A stretch of DNA of 21,202 nucleotides from a virus. This document shows, one piece after another, positions 1 through 6,257 of this stretch. Below the pieces are notes generated by a model. It had not been told where the DNA came from. It did no database searches and saw only the letters and a program-made list of their open reading frames with translations. Every line of letters starts with the position of its first letter. Positions within the stretch are counted from its first letter, which is position 1. Made by a program: the position numbers and the translations under genes. Location: IMG/VR virus record IMGVR_UViG_3300015372_000032, positions 1 through 21,202 of that record; one strand, given 5' to 3'.

Positions 1-82
1 CCTGCTCGCTGATTACGAAGGTCGGGTACATCTCTTCCCGGCCTGATCTTTTCTCCTTGGTATGAATCTGAAGGAAATCCAC
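1..82 (-). CDS. Conserved phage protein, N-terminal 27 codons only (cut by window edge)
   Basis: A GTG start at 80-82 follows an excellent AAAGGAGG site with four bases between, placed directly after the TGA of the gene at 96. The frame stays open to base 1 and begins MDFLQIHTKEKRSGREEMYP. The pattern (short hydrophobic start, a TKE/K stretch, then YPTFVI) recalls the start of a conserved phage protein that often follows this gene set. I cannot name its function, because the informative part lies outside the window. The 13-base gap and strong ribosome site suggest it is co-transcribed with the upstream gene. Seen: start, ribosome site, open frame. Inferred: family membership. Confidence 0.7.
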   Translation of the reverse strand, partial: MDFLQIHTKEKRSGREEMYPTFVISEQ

Positions 83-95
83 TACACCTCCTTTC

Positions 96-695
96 TCAAT
101 ACTCGGGGTGGATCTCTCCTATGAACTCGTTCATCTGGTACCAGATCTCGACCTGCGTCTGATCCCTGGAAGGCCACGCCAGGGGGAAGAACCCACCAAC
201 TCCGTCTTTGCGGTAGTTCCTCCAGATCAGCTTCTCGATGATCTCGTCTGCCTTCTCCGCCTTGCGGCGGCTGAGCGGGTCGTACATCTTGTGCAGCTCG
301 AGGTTCCTCAGGAGCTGCCACGCCCACCCTTCCGGCCCGTCTCCCGCAAACCACGCGAGCCTGCGGGAGATTCCGATCATGACCTCCAGAACGGAGCAGG
401 GACCGAACAGGCCCTTGTCTCCGCTCACCCCGTTCTCGTGGAAGAACTCGATCCTGAGATCGAGCCCGTCCGCGATACGGTTGTCGTCGTTGCCCACGTT
501 GGGTATCCACACGAATTCCTTCGAGTGCATGAGGCTCAGGACGTCCCAGTAGGTCTTCTCCTGGTGGGTCGTCCCTTCTTCCCTGACCTGCTCTACCAGC
601 CAGTGGAAATATGCCTCATGCAGCCTCTCAGTTCTCCTCGTGAGGCGCCCTCCGCCTCCTTCTCTCGTACCCCCCGTCCGAGTGCTGGATGCCAT
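96..695 (-). CDS. Conserved phage protein of unknown function (199 aa, tryptophan-rich)
   Basis: Soluble protein with no signal peptide or membrane segment. The core from about residue 23 carries an aromatic pattern (AYFHWLVEQV, KEFVWIPNVGNDDNRIADG near 60-80, LEVMIGISRR near 105, WAWQLLRNLEL near 125, WRNYRKDGVGGFFPL near 158, then VEIWYQMNEFI). These blocks match my memory of a widespread protein of Gram-positive phages encoded beside DUF6353-type genes; its function is unknown. The ATG at 693-695 has AGGAGG only 3 bases away and makes a 68-base overlap with the upstream gene. The first 20 or so residues (rich in Thr, Arg and Gly) look like out-of-frame reading of that gene's Arg-rich tail. 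No ATG, GTG or TTG lies nearer the conserved core; a CTG at 621-623 sits about 9 bases after a GAGGAGA and just past the upstream stop. The start is therefore uncertain, the gene itself is not. Confidence 0.85.
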   Translation of the reverse strand: MASSTRTGGTREGGGGRLTRRTERLHEAYFHWLVEQVREEGTTHQEKTYWDVLSLMHSKEFVWIPNVGNDDNRIADGLDLRIEFFHENGVSGDKGLFGPCSVLEVMIGISRRLAWFAGDGPEGWAWQLLRNLELHKMYDPLSRRKAEKADEIIEKLIWRNYRKDGVGGFFPLAWPSRDQTQVEIWYQMNEFIGEIHPEY

Positions 696-1470
696 GCACC
701 TCCTCTGCGAAGTCGCCCGGGTCCCGCACCAGCTCTATCTCCAGTGCCAGGTGGTCGTTACGGATATAGACAACGTTGGGATCCTTCGTCCCCCCGTGCC
801 CGAACCTACCGAGATTGTGATTGCCGACAATCTCGTCTCGGGCCGTAACGATGTTGTTGCCCTCGTCGACAACGACATCATCGCCCTCGTAATAGGTGTA
901 GGTAAGCGAATCGAAATCCGCCTCGCCCCGTTCGTCAACGTGAATGACGTACGGGATTCGGTGGTTCCGGTTCGCCTTCTCCTCGTCCCAGTTCCACCCG
1001 TCGGGGTAGTCCTGCGTGAGAGGATCCCGGTCCTGAGCCTCCTCCAGAGCGTGGTGGATGGCGTTGGGCTTCCCGACGGGCCGCTCCGGGACCGGGACGG
1101 GCGGCTTGGGCTCGATGGCTGTCGGATCTGCTTCAGGCGGGACCGGCTTCGGTCCAGTCGGCGAAGCATAGCCGAGCCTCTCGGCCTCGTCTGCAAGGCC
1201 TCCGAGATCCGGCTTCGTTTCCTTGGAGACGAGTCTTGCGCGAAAGTGCTCGCGCATCGCGTCGATCTCCTCCTCGGCCTGCTTCTCGTACTTCGTCTCG
1301 AGCTTGCGCCGGGTCCAGAGGAAGGCGATACCCGCACCCACGGCGGCGCCGACCGCGAACCCGATGGCGAGGTCCCGCCCTGACAGCGAGCGGGACACGG
1401 CTGCGACGTTCAGGGCTTCTGACGCAACGCTTTCAGCTGCGTCAGCAACCACTTCGGTCAGCTCTGCCAC
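628..1470 (-). CDS. Membrane-anchored phage protein with conserved C-terminal domain
   Basis: 280 aa. An N-terminal helix and one membrane segment (about residues 34-52, LAIGFAVGAAVGAGIAFLW followed by TRRK) precede a charged coiled-coil-like stretch (about 55-80) and a Pro-rich linker (about 100-135). The C-terminal domain (about 165-275) contains PYVIHVDE, SLTYTYYEGDDVVVDEGN, GRFGHGGTKDPNVVYIRND and DFAEEVHG. This domain resembles one I recall from many Gram-positive phages, with unknown function. The layout suggests an inner-membrane protein with a soluble cytoplasmic domain. Start GTG at 1470 (GGAG about 8 bases upstream) overlaps the previous gene by 13 bases, implying translational coupling. 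The last residues (YERRRRRAPHEEN) are very basic and overlap the next frame. Confidence 0.85.
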   Translation of the reverse strand: MAELTEVVADAAESVASEALNVAAVSRSLSGRDLAIGFAVGAAVGAGIAFLWTRRKLETKYEKQAEEEIDAMREHFRARLVSKETKPDLGGLADEAERLGYASPTGPKPVPPEADPTAIEPKPPVPVPERPVGKPNAIHHALEEAQDRDPLTQDYPDGWNWDEEKANRNHRIPYVIHVDERGEADFDSLTYTYYEGDDVVVDEGNNIVTARDEIVGNHNLGRFGHGGTKDPNVVYIRNDHLALEIELVRDPGDFAEEVHGIQHSDGGYERRRRRAPHEEN

Positions 1471-2369
1471 TTGATCCGCTCCGAAGCCCGGGAGCCGAGC
1501 TTGTCGTAGATCAGGCCGTCCACGTTGAAGTCCAGGAGAATCGCACCCTCCCGGCCGTTGACGAAGTCACGCGCCCTCGGGTTGTCCTCGTAGAGGCCGA
1601 AGTCGATGTGGTTGTCGGTCGAGCCGTCGCTGGACAGGATCCAGCCGACCACCGAGCCCTCTTTCGTGTCCTCCATCCCGAGCGCCCTGTAGACCTCGTT
1701 CAGAAAGACGTGACCCCGGGCGCGAAGCATGTGGTTGAAGTACGACTGCTGGTGCTTGAGGTACACCAGGTTGTACTCCGGATCCTTCGACCACTCCGAG
1801 CAGAGCTGGTCGAAATATCGCGCGTACATCGACGGGTCGCCCGTGACCCGGGTCGAGTGCGTGATGTTGCCCTTCTCGTTGATGACGTCGACCGGCTCCG
1901 AGTCGTGCATCAGGTGCAGGTCTTCCTCGACGCCGTACTTCTCGCGGACACGGCCGCGGTAGCGCTTGAACGCCTCGTCGACCGCGACGTAGGCCGCCGT
2001 GAGCGCTGCGTTGCGCTGGACGAGGATGTTGTGGGACTTGGCGAGGCAGGCGACACCGGCCGCTCCGAGCAGAATCGACGGGCCGTACAGCTTCGCCATC
2101 TGGATGACGCCGCGCGAGTAGACGACGGTGATGTCGTGCTTGCGGTCCTTCTCGGTGTATCCCGGGTTCTCGTGGTTCTTGACCCGGTCGAGCTCACGCT
2201 TGGTCGCGTCGAGGGTCTCGTCGACCTTCAGGGTCGCCCGGCAAGCGAGAACGGTCGACCCGATCATGCCAGCCACACCAACCCCGAACAGGATCGCCGG
2301 GGAGTGCTTCGAGGCCCGAAGACCCTGTCGCGCCACCCCCTGGCTGATCGCAGTTGGAATCAGGTTCAT
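1458..2369 (-). CDS. DUF6353-like two-helix membrane protein (copy b)
   Basis: 303 aa. Two hydrophobic segments (about residues 24-46, SPAILFGVGVAGMIGSTVLA; about 95-113, YGPSILLGAAGVACLAK) flank a charged loop. They are followed by an Ala/Arg helix (AALTAAYVAVDEAFKRYRGRVREKYG) and a C-terminal soluble domain with RYFDQL, HMLRARGHVFLNEVYRALGM and a late LDFNVDG. The gene at 4739-5539 has the same order of parts, including the AAL-AAY helix, so the two are diverged paralogues. I assign both to the DUF6353-type phage family from memory; the molecular function is unknown. ATG at 2367-2369 follows AAGGAGAAACA. The likely role is a phage membrane protein acting during infection; there is no lysis-protein hallmark such as a catalytic motif. 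Confidence 0.85.
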   Translation of the reverse strand: MNLIPTAISQGVARQGLRASKHSPAILFGVGVAGMIGSTVLACRATLKVDETLDATKRELDRVKNHENPGYTEKDRKHDITVVYSRGVIQMAKLYGPSILLGAAGVACLAKSHNILVQRNAALTAAYVAVDEAFKRYRGRVREKYGVEEDLHLMHDSEPVDVINEKGNITHSTRVTGDPSMYARYFDQLCSEWSKDPEYNLVYLKHQQSYFNHMLRARGHVFLNEVYRALGMEDTKEGSVVGWILSSDGSTDNHIDFGLYEDNPRARDFVNGREGAILLDFNVDGLIYDKLGSRASERIKWQS

Positions 2370-2381
2370 TGTTTCTCCTTA

Positions 2382-2600
2382 CTAGAAGAGCCGGAGATCT
2401 GAGTAGCTCTCCGGGCTCTTGTTGATTTCGATATCGAGTTCTTCTGGTGTTGCTGGTCGTGGTTGATGAGGATTGGAGATGAAGCGAAGGTAGATCGCGA
2501 TGATCATCGCATCGTCCATCCCCTGGACACGTGTACGCCACGTGTCGTTGTCGTACATGGAGGCGACCACTTCGATCTTCCTCCGCATGTCGTCGGTCAT
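2382..2600 (-). CDS. Small soluble phage protein, unknown (72 aa)
   Basis: The sequence opens MTDDMRRKIEVVASMYDNDT and ends NKSPESYSDLRLF; it is acidic, mostly helical in appearance, with no membrane segment. The ATG at 2598-2600 overlaps the TGA of the upstream 31-aa peptide in an ATGA junction, so translation is probably coupled to it. No family recognised. Position between membrane peptides and the DUF6353-like gene suggests an accessory rather than virion role, which is only an inference. Confidence 0.75.
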   Translation of the reverse strand: MTDDMRRKIEVVASMYDNDTWRTRVQGMDDAMIIAIYLRFISNPHQPRPATPEELDIEINKSPESYSDLRLF

Positions 2601-2692
2601 GTGATCAACCACACGACGACGAGACAGATATCCAAGATGATCATGAAGACCACGAACCACCAGAGATATCCCAGTATCAGTACCCGGTTCAT
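2597..2692 (-). CDS. Single-helix membrane peptide (31 aa)
   Basis: The peptide MNRVLILGYLWWFVVFMIIL... is one uninterrupted hydrophobic helix with two tryptophans and a lone basic residue near the N-terminus, and ends in VVVWLIT. ATGA junctions link it to the gene before (stop 2689-2691) and the gene after (start 2598-2600), the usual mark of genuine small coupled phage genes. Its small size means no family can be claimed. It could be a regulator of a neighbouring membrane protein or a small holin-like or antiholin-like peptide; nothing in the sequence separates these. Confidence 0.65.
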   Translation of the reverse strand: MNRVLILGYLWWFVVFMIILDICLVVVWLIT

Positions 2693-3324
2693 CGGCCCAG
2701 GTGCTCGGGTTCCGGCAGATCCAGCAGGTAGCCGAGCCCTCGGACCCGGCCCACCTGGGTGCCGCGTAGATCGGTCCATCCCCACATGGTGTCCGTGTGC
2801 TCCGGACGTATCCCCACGAGGCCGTACAGGTCCGCCACGGTCACGACCTCGTACTGCGAGCCGAGGATGTCGTACATGCGGGACAGGACCTCCTCAGCGT
2901 CCTCGCGCGTCTGCAGGATGATCTCGTCGAAGCTGTGACGAGCTCTGGCCTGCCGGGAGATCTCCGGCCGCGTGGGCAGCGGAGGCCGGTCGTCGACGCG
3001 CATCGGCCCTCGGGAATATGAGTTGTAGCTCACATAGCCCAGAGGGTTGGGACCGGAGCCACGGCTGCGCGGGCGAACCGCCCCGTTGAACAGCCGCTCG
3101 ATCCCGCCCTGGAGCACGTCGACCACGAGGTCGCGGGCCTGGGGAAGAGCGTTCTCCCAGATCATGTACTCCCAGGCTGTCCTGGCATCGCCGCCTACGA
3201 ACGTCTGGGCGAACTTCTTCCCCAGAGACGGCTTCCGCCGGACAGCATCGGCCTGCGTGACTCGCTGGACCGGCTCTTTCGGCGGGCCCTTCGAGGCCTT
3301 GCTGTTGGGTGGAAAGTTTTCCAT
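2689..3324 (-). CDS. Conserved phage protein of unknown function (211 aa)
   Basis: Soluble and basic at the N-terminus, with a disordered Lys/Pro-rich start (MENFPPNSKASKGPPKEPVQ). Recognisable blocks are RRKPSLGKKFAQTFVGGDAR (about 29-48), a Ser/Arg/Gly-rich linker with GYVSYNSYSRG near 100, FDEIILQTREDAEEVLSRMYDIL near 135, VVTVADLYGLVGI near 160, WGWTDLRG near 180 and a final GYLLDLPEPEHL. This order matches a conserved protein of Gram-positive phages that I remember only as hypothetical. ATG at 3322-3324 follows AAAGGACACT. A strong terminator-like hairpin (3346-3367) lies directly upstream with no array promoter in between, so its own promoter, or read-through, is unexplained. Confidence 0.85.
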   Translation of the reverse strand: MENFPPNSKASKGPPKEPVQRVTQADAVRRKPSLGKKFAQTFVGGDARTAWEYMIWENALPQARDLVVDVLQGGIERLFNGAVRPRSRGSGPNPLGYVSYNSYSRGPMRVDDRPPLPTRPEISRQARARHSFDEIILQTREDAEEVLSRMYDILGSQYEVVTVADLYGLVGIRPEHTDTMWGWTDLRGTQVGRVRGLGYLLDLPEPEHLGR

Positions 3325-3345
3325 AGTGTCCTTTGAGAAAGAAAA

Positions 3346-3367
3346 GGAGAACCCGTGTGGGCTCTCC
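3346..3367 (-). terminator. Intrinsic terminator after the 95-aa gene
   Basis: In the minus-strand RNA a 9-bp stem (GGAGAGCCC with GGGUUCUCC, one G-U pair) closes a four-base ACAC loop and is followed at once by a U-rich run (3330-3345, UUUUCUUUCU). It starts 9 bases after the TAA at 3376. The CCCGTGTGGG-type loop resembles the other hairpins of the array. Confidence 0.8.
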
Positions 3368-3375
3368 AGTTGAGG

Positions 3376-3663
3376 TTACTTCTCGGTGGGGGTCTTCTCG
3401 GCCTTTCGGGCCTTCCGCTCCCTCCACTTCGAGCCGACGAAGTCCAGCGTCTTGTCGACGGCTGAGTCGGTCACACCAGACGTGGCAGTGGCGACTACTT
3501 CTCCACCCGTCCAGCAACCGGCCTTGACAACGATGTTGTCAGTGTCGATCTCTGTGTGGGTTTCCAGCAGGTCCATGCTCGTCTGATATGCGCCGAGCGC
3601 AACCAGTCGGTTGATGAAGAACTTCGTGAACTCACGTGGAGTTCGGGGTAGGTCGATCTGCAT
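3376..3663 (-). CDS. Small phage protein, unknown (95 aa), own promoter unit
   Basis: Starts MQIDLPRTPREFTKFFINRL and ends in a Lys/Arg/Glu-rich tail (ERKARKAEKTPTEK); the middle is Thr/Val-rich with a single Cys-Trp pair. No membrane segment and no recognised family. ATG at 3661-3663 follows AAGGAGTAATTCG. It is bracketed by an array promoter upstream (-10 at 3693-3698) and an intrinsic terminator downstream, so it is an isolated one-gene transcription unit, like the small genes at 5.9-8.1 kb. Confidence 0.75.
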   Translation of the reverse strand: MQIDLPRTPREFTKFFINRLVALGAYQTSMDLLETHTEIDTDNIVVKAGCWTGGEVVATATSGVTDSAVDKTLDFVGSKWRERKARKAEKTPTEK

Positions 3664-3687
3664 CGAATTACTCCTTAGTTGAGGGTG

Positions 3688-3724
3688 TTCTCATTAGAAC
3701 CCATGTTTTCTTCGCGAGAAGAAA
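3688..3724 (-). promoter_or_regulatory. Array promoter copy I
   Basis: Ninth good copy of the repeated element. Read on the minus strand: a TCGCG-containing box, GAAAACATGG, two bases, a TCTAAT -10 (3693-3698), then GAGAAC. It lies 24 bases upstream of the ATG at 3663. It is about 2.3 kb away from the other copies, so the element is not merely a local tandem duplication. Confidence 0.7.
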
Positions 3725-3728
3725 GGGA

Positions 3729-3755
3729 CCCGGGGGCCGGTACTGCACCCCCGGG
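3729..3755 (-). terminator. Terminator-like hairpin after the chaperone-like gene
   Basis: Perfect 8-bp GC stem (CCCGGGGG at 3729-3736 with CCCCCGGG at 3748-3755) and an 11-base loop, about 18 bases after the TAA at 3773. In the minus direction it runs into UCCCUUUCUUC, which overlaps the start of promoter copy I. Confidence 0.65.
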
Positions 3756-3772
3756 CTGAGAACCCCCTCTCC

Positions 3773-4414
3773 TTAGGAGAGCTTGTAGCGGCCTTCGACG
3801 AGGCCGCGCTGAAGTTCGGCCGAATCCATCTCCCGGATCTCCACCGCCGTGAGGACGCGAGCCTCAGGCGTGTCCGACATGGCCTCTCGAGGAGGATGCT
3901 TCATCGACTCCGTCGGGACGAACGGCTCGTCGCGATCGACGGGGCTGTCCATCGGACGCGGAGCCGACTCCTTCTCGAACACGTTGGCCGTGGCCACCTC
4001 GGGCCGCGGGCCAGGAGGAGGCGTCTTCCGCTCGATCTGGGCGATCTGGTCGGCGAGGTCGTGAGGGATGATCCCGTTGACGAACTCGGCCGCCTTGGAC
4101 GGGTCGCCGAGAAGCTCCATGAGGAGCTCGGAGAAGGCCTCGCTCGACTGGAACTCCTCGCGGTACTGGGCGTTCTTGATGTGCCGGGCGCCGTCCTCGG
4201 ACCGCTTGCCGTAGGCCGTGAGGACGATCTGGGTGAGGAAGCCCCAGATCTTCTCGATGTCCTGCTCCTGCTGGATCCGCTCCAGGTAGAACTTGAGGCC
4301 GCCCTTCTGCTGAGCCTCCATCTGGATCAGGTCCGCCTTGGAGAGATGGAAGTAGAACGTCTCCTCCCTCTCCTGATCGTTGAAGTCCTTGTACTTGATG
4401 GTCTTCTTGATCAT
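3773..4414 (-). CDS. Tail-assembly-chaperone-like phage protein (213 aa)
   Basis: The N-terminal half (MIKKTIKYKDFNDQEREETF, then FHLSKADLIQME near 22-34, VLTAYGKRSEDG near 65, SEAFSELLMELLGDPSKAAEFVNGIIP near 95-121) matches my memory of a phage protein annotated as hypothetical or chaperone-like in Gram-positive phages. The C-terminal half (about 130-200) is Pro/Glu-rich and probably disordered, ending ELQRGLVEGRYKLS. ATG at 4412-4414 overlaps the upstream TGA (ATGA). A longer upstream reading to 4516 crosses the neighbouring gene and is rejected. It lies about 13 kb from the canonical chaperone at 17778-18320. Family is moderately sure, role unproven. Confidence 0.85.
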   Translation of the reverse strand: MIKKTIKYKDFNDQEREETFYFHLSKADLIQMEAQQKGGLKFYLERIQQEQDIEKIWGFLTQIVLTAYGKRSEDGARHIKNAQYREEFQSSEAFSELLMELLGDPSKAAEFVNGIIPHDLADQIAQIERKTPPPGPRPEVATANVFEKESAPRPMDSPVDRDEPFVPTESMKHPPREAMSDTPEARVLTAVEIREMDSAELQRGLVEGRYKLS

Positions 4415-4533
4415 CAGACGCCAGGCCCGTCCGTCGTCTGCTGCTTCTTCGACTCCTCGTCGATCTTCTGTGCGATGAGCACGGCCATGGCTCCCATCAT
4501 GAAGCCATTGGACCACGCGAGGAACGTCTTCAT
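4414..4533 (-). CDS. Small membrane peptide (39 aa)
   Basis: MKTFLAWSNGFMMGAMAVLI then AQKIDEESKKQQ: one membrane helix (about residues 4-21) and a charged cytoplasmic-type tail. The ATG at 4531-4533 follows GGAAGGAAACCT and overlaps the TGA of the upstream gene; its own stop overlaps the next start, so three genes are coupled. No family recognised. Confidence 0.7.
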   Translation of the reverse strand: MKTFLAWSNGFMMGAMAVLIAQKIDEESKKQQTTDGPGV

Positions 4534-4739
4534 AGGTTTCCTTCCTTGAGTCGTCGATCTTGCGCTTCTACCTCGTCGAGGTACAGCTCGAGCTTGTGGT
4601 TGCCGAACTCCTTGGCCGAATATGCCATGGCTGCGGCGGCGATGCCCAGGGCGGTGCACGCCTTGGTCATGTGGTTGGGGATGAAGGTGAAGGGCCCGAC
4701 CGCAATGGCCAGGCCCTCCTTCGTCAGGAGCAGTCGCAT
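4530..4739 (-). CDS. Small membrane protein (69 aa)
   Basis: MRLLLTKEGLAIAVGPFTFI, followed by a hydrophobic helix about residues 27-42 (ACTALGIAAAAMAYSA) and a charged helix KLELYLDEVEAQDRRLKEGN. ATG at 4737-4739 overlaps the stop of the DUF6353-like gene (ATGA); a longer start would run inside that gene. Probable single-pass membrane protein of unknown function that may act with its larger membrane neighbour. Confidence 0.7.
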   Translation of the reverse strand: MRLLLTKEGLAIAVGPFTFIPNHMTKACTALGIAAAAMAYSAKEFGNHKLELYLDEVEAQDRRLKEGNL

Positions 4740-5539
4740 CAGTACAGCTGGCGGTACTCGGTCCTCGGGTTGGTCACGAACTCCACCGCGAGGCACGGCT
4801 TGTCGTCAGGCGACTTCACGGTCGTGATCACGACGTCGAGCGCCCCTGTCGTGGCCATGTTCCAGCCGACCTCCTCGCTGAAGCCCGTCGGTTTCAGGCC
4901 GAGCTGGTCGTACCAGAGCGACAGGCTGGCGTACTGCGACTGCCACAGCTCCTCGTTGATCGCGTTCTTCGCCGAGAGGATCTTCTCGGCCGAGCCGTGG
5001 AAGTACCGGTCCGAGTGCATGTCGTAGCAGAGCACCTCGCCGCTGGCGACGACGATGATGTTCTGCGGAGGCGGGTTGACGTTCACCCGGTCCTGCGCGA
5101 TCTCCTCCTCGACCGCTTCCTTCTTCGGCTTCGAGAGCTTCTCCTCGACGCGCTGCTTGTAGTCCGCCCAGCGCTGCTCCGACAAGCCGTACGCGGCTGC
5201 CAAGGCTGCCGCCCGCTTCGCCGAGATCTGGTTGGCTGCGACGATGCTGGTGATCGTGAGCACACCGATGGCGACCGGCGGGATGAACAGCGGCGCCGCG
5301 ATCTTGATCTTCTCCATCTTGGTGAGCGTCTCGTCCGGGATGTCGTCCGGATCGTTCGCACGCGCGATCGCCTGGCGCTCACGGTTCTCGATGTCGATCC
5401 GGAGGGCTGCGTTGCCTCCGGCCCGAGCGGCCAGCGTCGCGGTCAGGACCGTGCCGATGACCCCACCTGCGGTGAGGATCGTCGAGGCATTGTCCGAGAT
5501 CAGCTTTCCTGCGGCTTCCTTTAGCCCAGGGATGTTCAT
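4739..5539 (-). CDS. DUF6353-like two-helix membrane protein (copy a)
   Basis: 266 aa. Membrane segments at about residues 20-38 (TILTAGGVIGTVLTATLAA) and 81-102 (AAPLFIPPVAIGVLTITSIV) flank a charged region rich in Asp/Glu. An Ala-rich helix (AAALAAAYGLSEQRWADYKQ), a Lys/Glu coiled-coil-like stretch and a soluble C-terminal domain (CYDMHSDRYFHGSAEKI near 165, LSLWYDQLGLKPTGFSEEVGWN near 205, ending YRQLY) follow. The same plan in the gene at 1458-2369 marks the two as paralogues. ATG at 5537-5539 follows AAGGAGCAACT. Function unknown; a membrane-associated infection or superinfection role is a guess. Confidence 0.85.
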   Translation of the reverse strand: MNIPGLKEAAGKLISDNASTILTAGGVIGTVLTATLAARAGGNAALRIDIENRERQAIARANDPDDIPDETLTKMEKIKIAAPLFIPPVAIGVLTITSIVAANQISAKRAAALAAAYGLSEQRWADYKQRVEEKLSKPKKEAVEEEIAQDRVNVNPPPQNIIVVASGEVLCYDMHSDRYFHGSAEKILSAKNAINEELWQSQYASLSLWYDQLGLKPTGFSEEVGWNMATTGALDVVITTVKSPDDKPCLAVEFVTNPRTEYRQLY

Positions 5540-5569
5540 AGTTGCTCCTTGTAGTTTGTCCCTAGAGGG

Positions 5570-5695
5570 TTATCGACGCCGCATCTCGCGGACGAAGATC
5601 CAGATGCCCCACAGCCCACCCGTGAAGATGAATGCGAGGATGTCGATGCAGAAATCAAGAGCCCCGTAGGGCTCTGCCACGCGCACCAGGCGCAT
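5570..5695 (-). CDS. Small membrane protein with GGLWGIW motif (41 aa)
   Basis: The peptide MRLVRVAEPYGALDFCIDIL continues AFIFTGGLWGIWIFVREMRRR: a short soluble start, one hydrophobic helix and a very basic end. The GGLW-IW pattern is shared with small phage membrane proteins and loosely with superinfection-immunity peptides, which is only a hint. The ATG at 5693-5695 has a poor ribosome site (GAGACGAC), and no better in-frame start follows the stop of the upstream gene, so translation may depend on re-initiation from it. Confidence 0.65.
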   Translation of the reverse strand: MRLVRVAEPYGALDFCIDILAFIFTGGLWGIWIFVREMRRR

Positions 5696-5741
5696 GTCGT
5701 CTCGAGGAATGCGACTCTCGAGAATATATGTCTGGCGGCGT

Positions 5742-5900
5742 CTACGCACGCTGCTGGATCCCGATCGCGTTCGGATTGCGCTTGAGCGCTCTCTTCTCAG
5801 CGACCTCTCGCGACGAGGCTCGCACCTTGACGTCGCGCGTGAGATTGTTCTCATACACCAGCGTGATGTTGTACACGCGGGAGGCCTTCTTTGCCTTCAT
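5742..5900 (-). CDS. Small basic phage protein (52 aa)
   Basis: MKAKKASRVYNITLVYENNL then TRDVKVRASSREVAEKRALK: Lys/Arg-rich, looks like a small beta-alpha fold, ends QQRA. ATG at 5898-5900 follows AAAGGAAGGC. The frame is open upstream, and a second ATG at 5991-5993 with a GGAG site would add 31 residues; that extension (LHQRPPFLFSLSISGKEG) does not look conserved, so I prefer the short form. It is the first gene after promoter copy H and so leads the transcript that runs into the DUF6353-like genes. Confidence 0.7.
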   Translation of the reverse strand: MKAKKASRVYNITLVYENNLTRDVKVRASSREVAEKRALKRNPNAIGIQQRA

Positions 5901-6018
5901 GCCTTCCTTTCCACTAATCGATAAAGAAAATAAGAAAGGCGGTCGCTGGTGTAGCTCGGACCTTATAGCTGTGACGCGGTTAGCCTTCAACATTACTGTC
6001 TCCGGTACCACAGCTACC
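5901..6018 (-). other. Long leader of the 52-aa gene transcript with 8-bp stem
   Basis: About 118 bases lie between the expected transcription start of promoter H and the ATG at 5900, against roughly 25-40 bases for the other units. A perfect 8-bp stem (TAGCTGTG at 5966-5973 with CACAGCTA at 6009-6016) sits at the very start of the transcript with a 35-base loop. An in-frame ATG at 5993 lies inside the loop. No riboswitch class is recognisable. Confidence 0.4.
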
Positions 6019-6019
6019 T

Positions 6020-6053
6020 CTCTCATTACAAGCCATGTATTCTACGCGAAACT
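6020..6053 (-). promoter_or_regulatory. Array promoter copy H
   Basis: Minus-strand reading: TTCGCG, two bases, GAATACATGG, two bases, TGTAAT (-10, at 6025-6030), then GAGAGA. Drives the 52-aa gene and probably the run down to 3773. Confidence 0.7.
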
Positions 6054-6075
6054 GAAAGCCCGTGTGGGCTCTCAG
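6052..6075 (-). terminator. Terminator-like hairpin overlapping the stop of the 41-aa gene
   Basis: Inner stem AGCCC/GGGCT (6057-6061 with 6066-6070) around a four-base loop, extended by CTGA/TCAG (6052-6055 with 6072-6075). The TGA stop at 6072-6074 is part of the stem. It is followed by AGUUUCGCG, the start of promoter H. Confidence 0.6.
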
Positions 6076-6197
6076 CAGTAGATCTTCGTGTAACCGGGGA
6101 CGAGGGTCGTCTCGGCCAGCTTCTTCTGGCTCTTCTTGATCTTGCGCTCGTACTTGACGGCGGCGAGGATCTCGAGGGGCTTGCGAATGCGGCTCAT
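6072..6197 (-). CDS. Small basic phage protein (41 aa)
   Basis: MSRIRKPLEILAAVKYERKI followed by KKSQKKLAETTLVPGYTKIYC. Strongly basic with an amphipathic helix, ending in a single Cys. ATG at 6195-6197 follows AGGAGAAATTGTT. It has its own promoter copy (G) upstream and its own hairpin at the stop. Too short for family assignment; a nucleic-acid or host-protein binder is possible from the charge alone. Confidence 0.65.
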   Translation of the reverse strand: MSRIRKPLEILAAVKYERKIKKSQKKLAETTLVPGYTKIYC

Positions 6198-6224
6198 AAC
6201 AATTTCTCCTAAGTTGGGTGAAGG

Positions 6225-6256
6225 TTCTCATTATAAGCCGTGTTTTCTACGCGAAA
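6225..6256 (-). promoter_or_regulatory. Array promoter copy G
   Basis: TTCGCG, two bases, GAAAACACGG, two bases, a perfect TATAAT -10 (6230-6235) and GAGAAC on the minus strand. This copy is close to the consensus. The ATG of its gene is 27 bases downstream. Confidence 0.75.
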
Positions 6257-6257
6257 G

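Noticed and set aside
4414-4516. Longer N-terminus for the chaperone-like protein (start at 4516)
   Set aside because: The extension reads out of frame over the 39-aa membrane peptide, while the inner ATG has an ATGA junction and begins the conserved sequence.
5941-6016. tRNA-like stretch on the plus strand (GGTGTAGCTCGGA)
   Set aside because: No matching 3' acceptor half (AGCGACC) and no T-arm consensus; only a partial D-arm resemblance.
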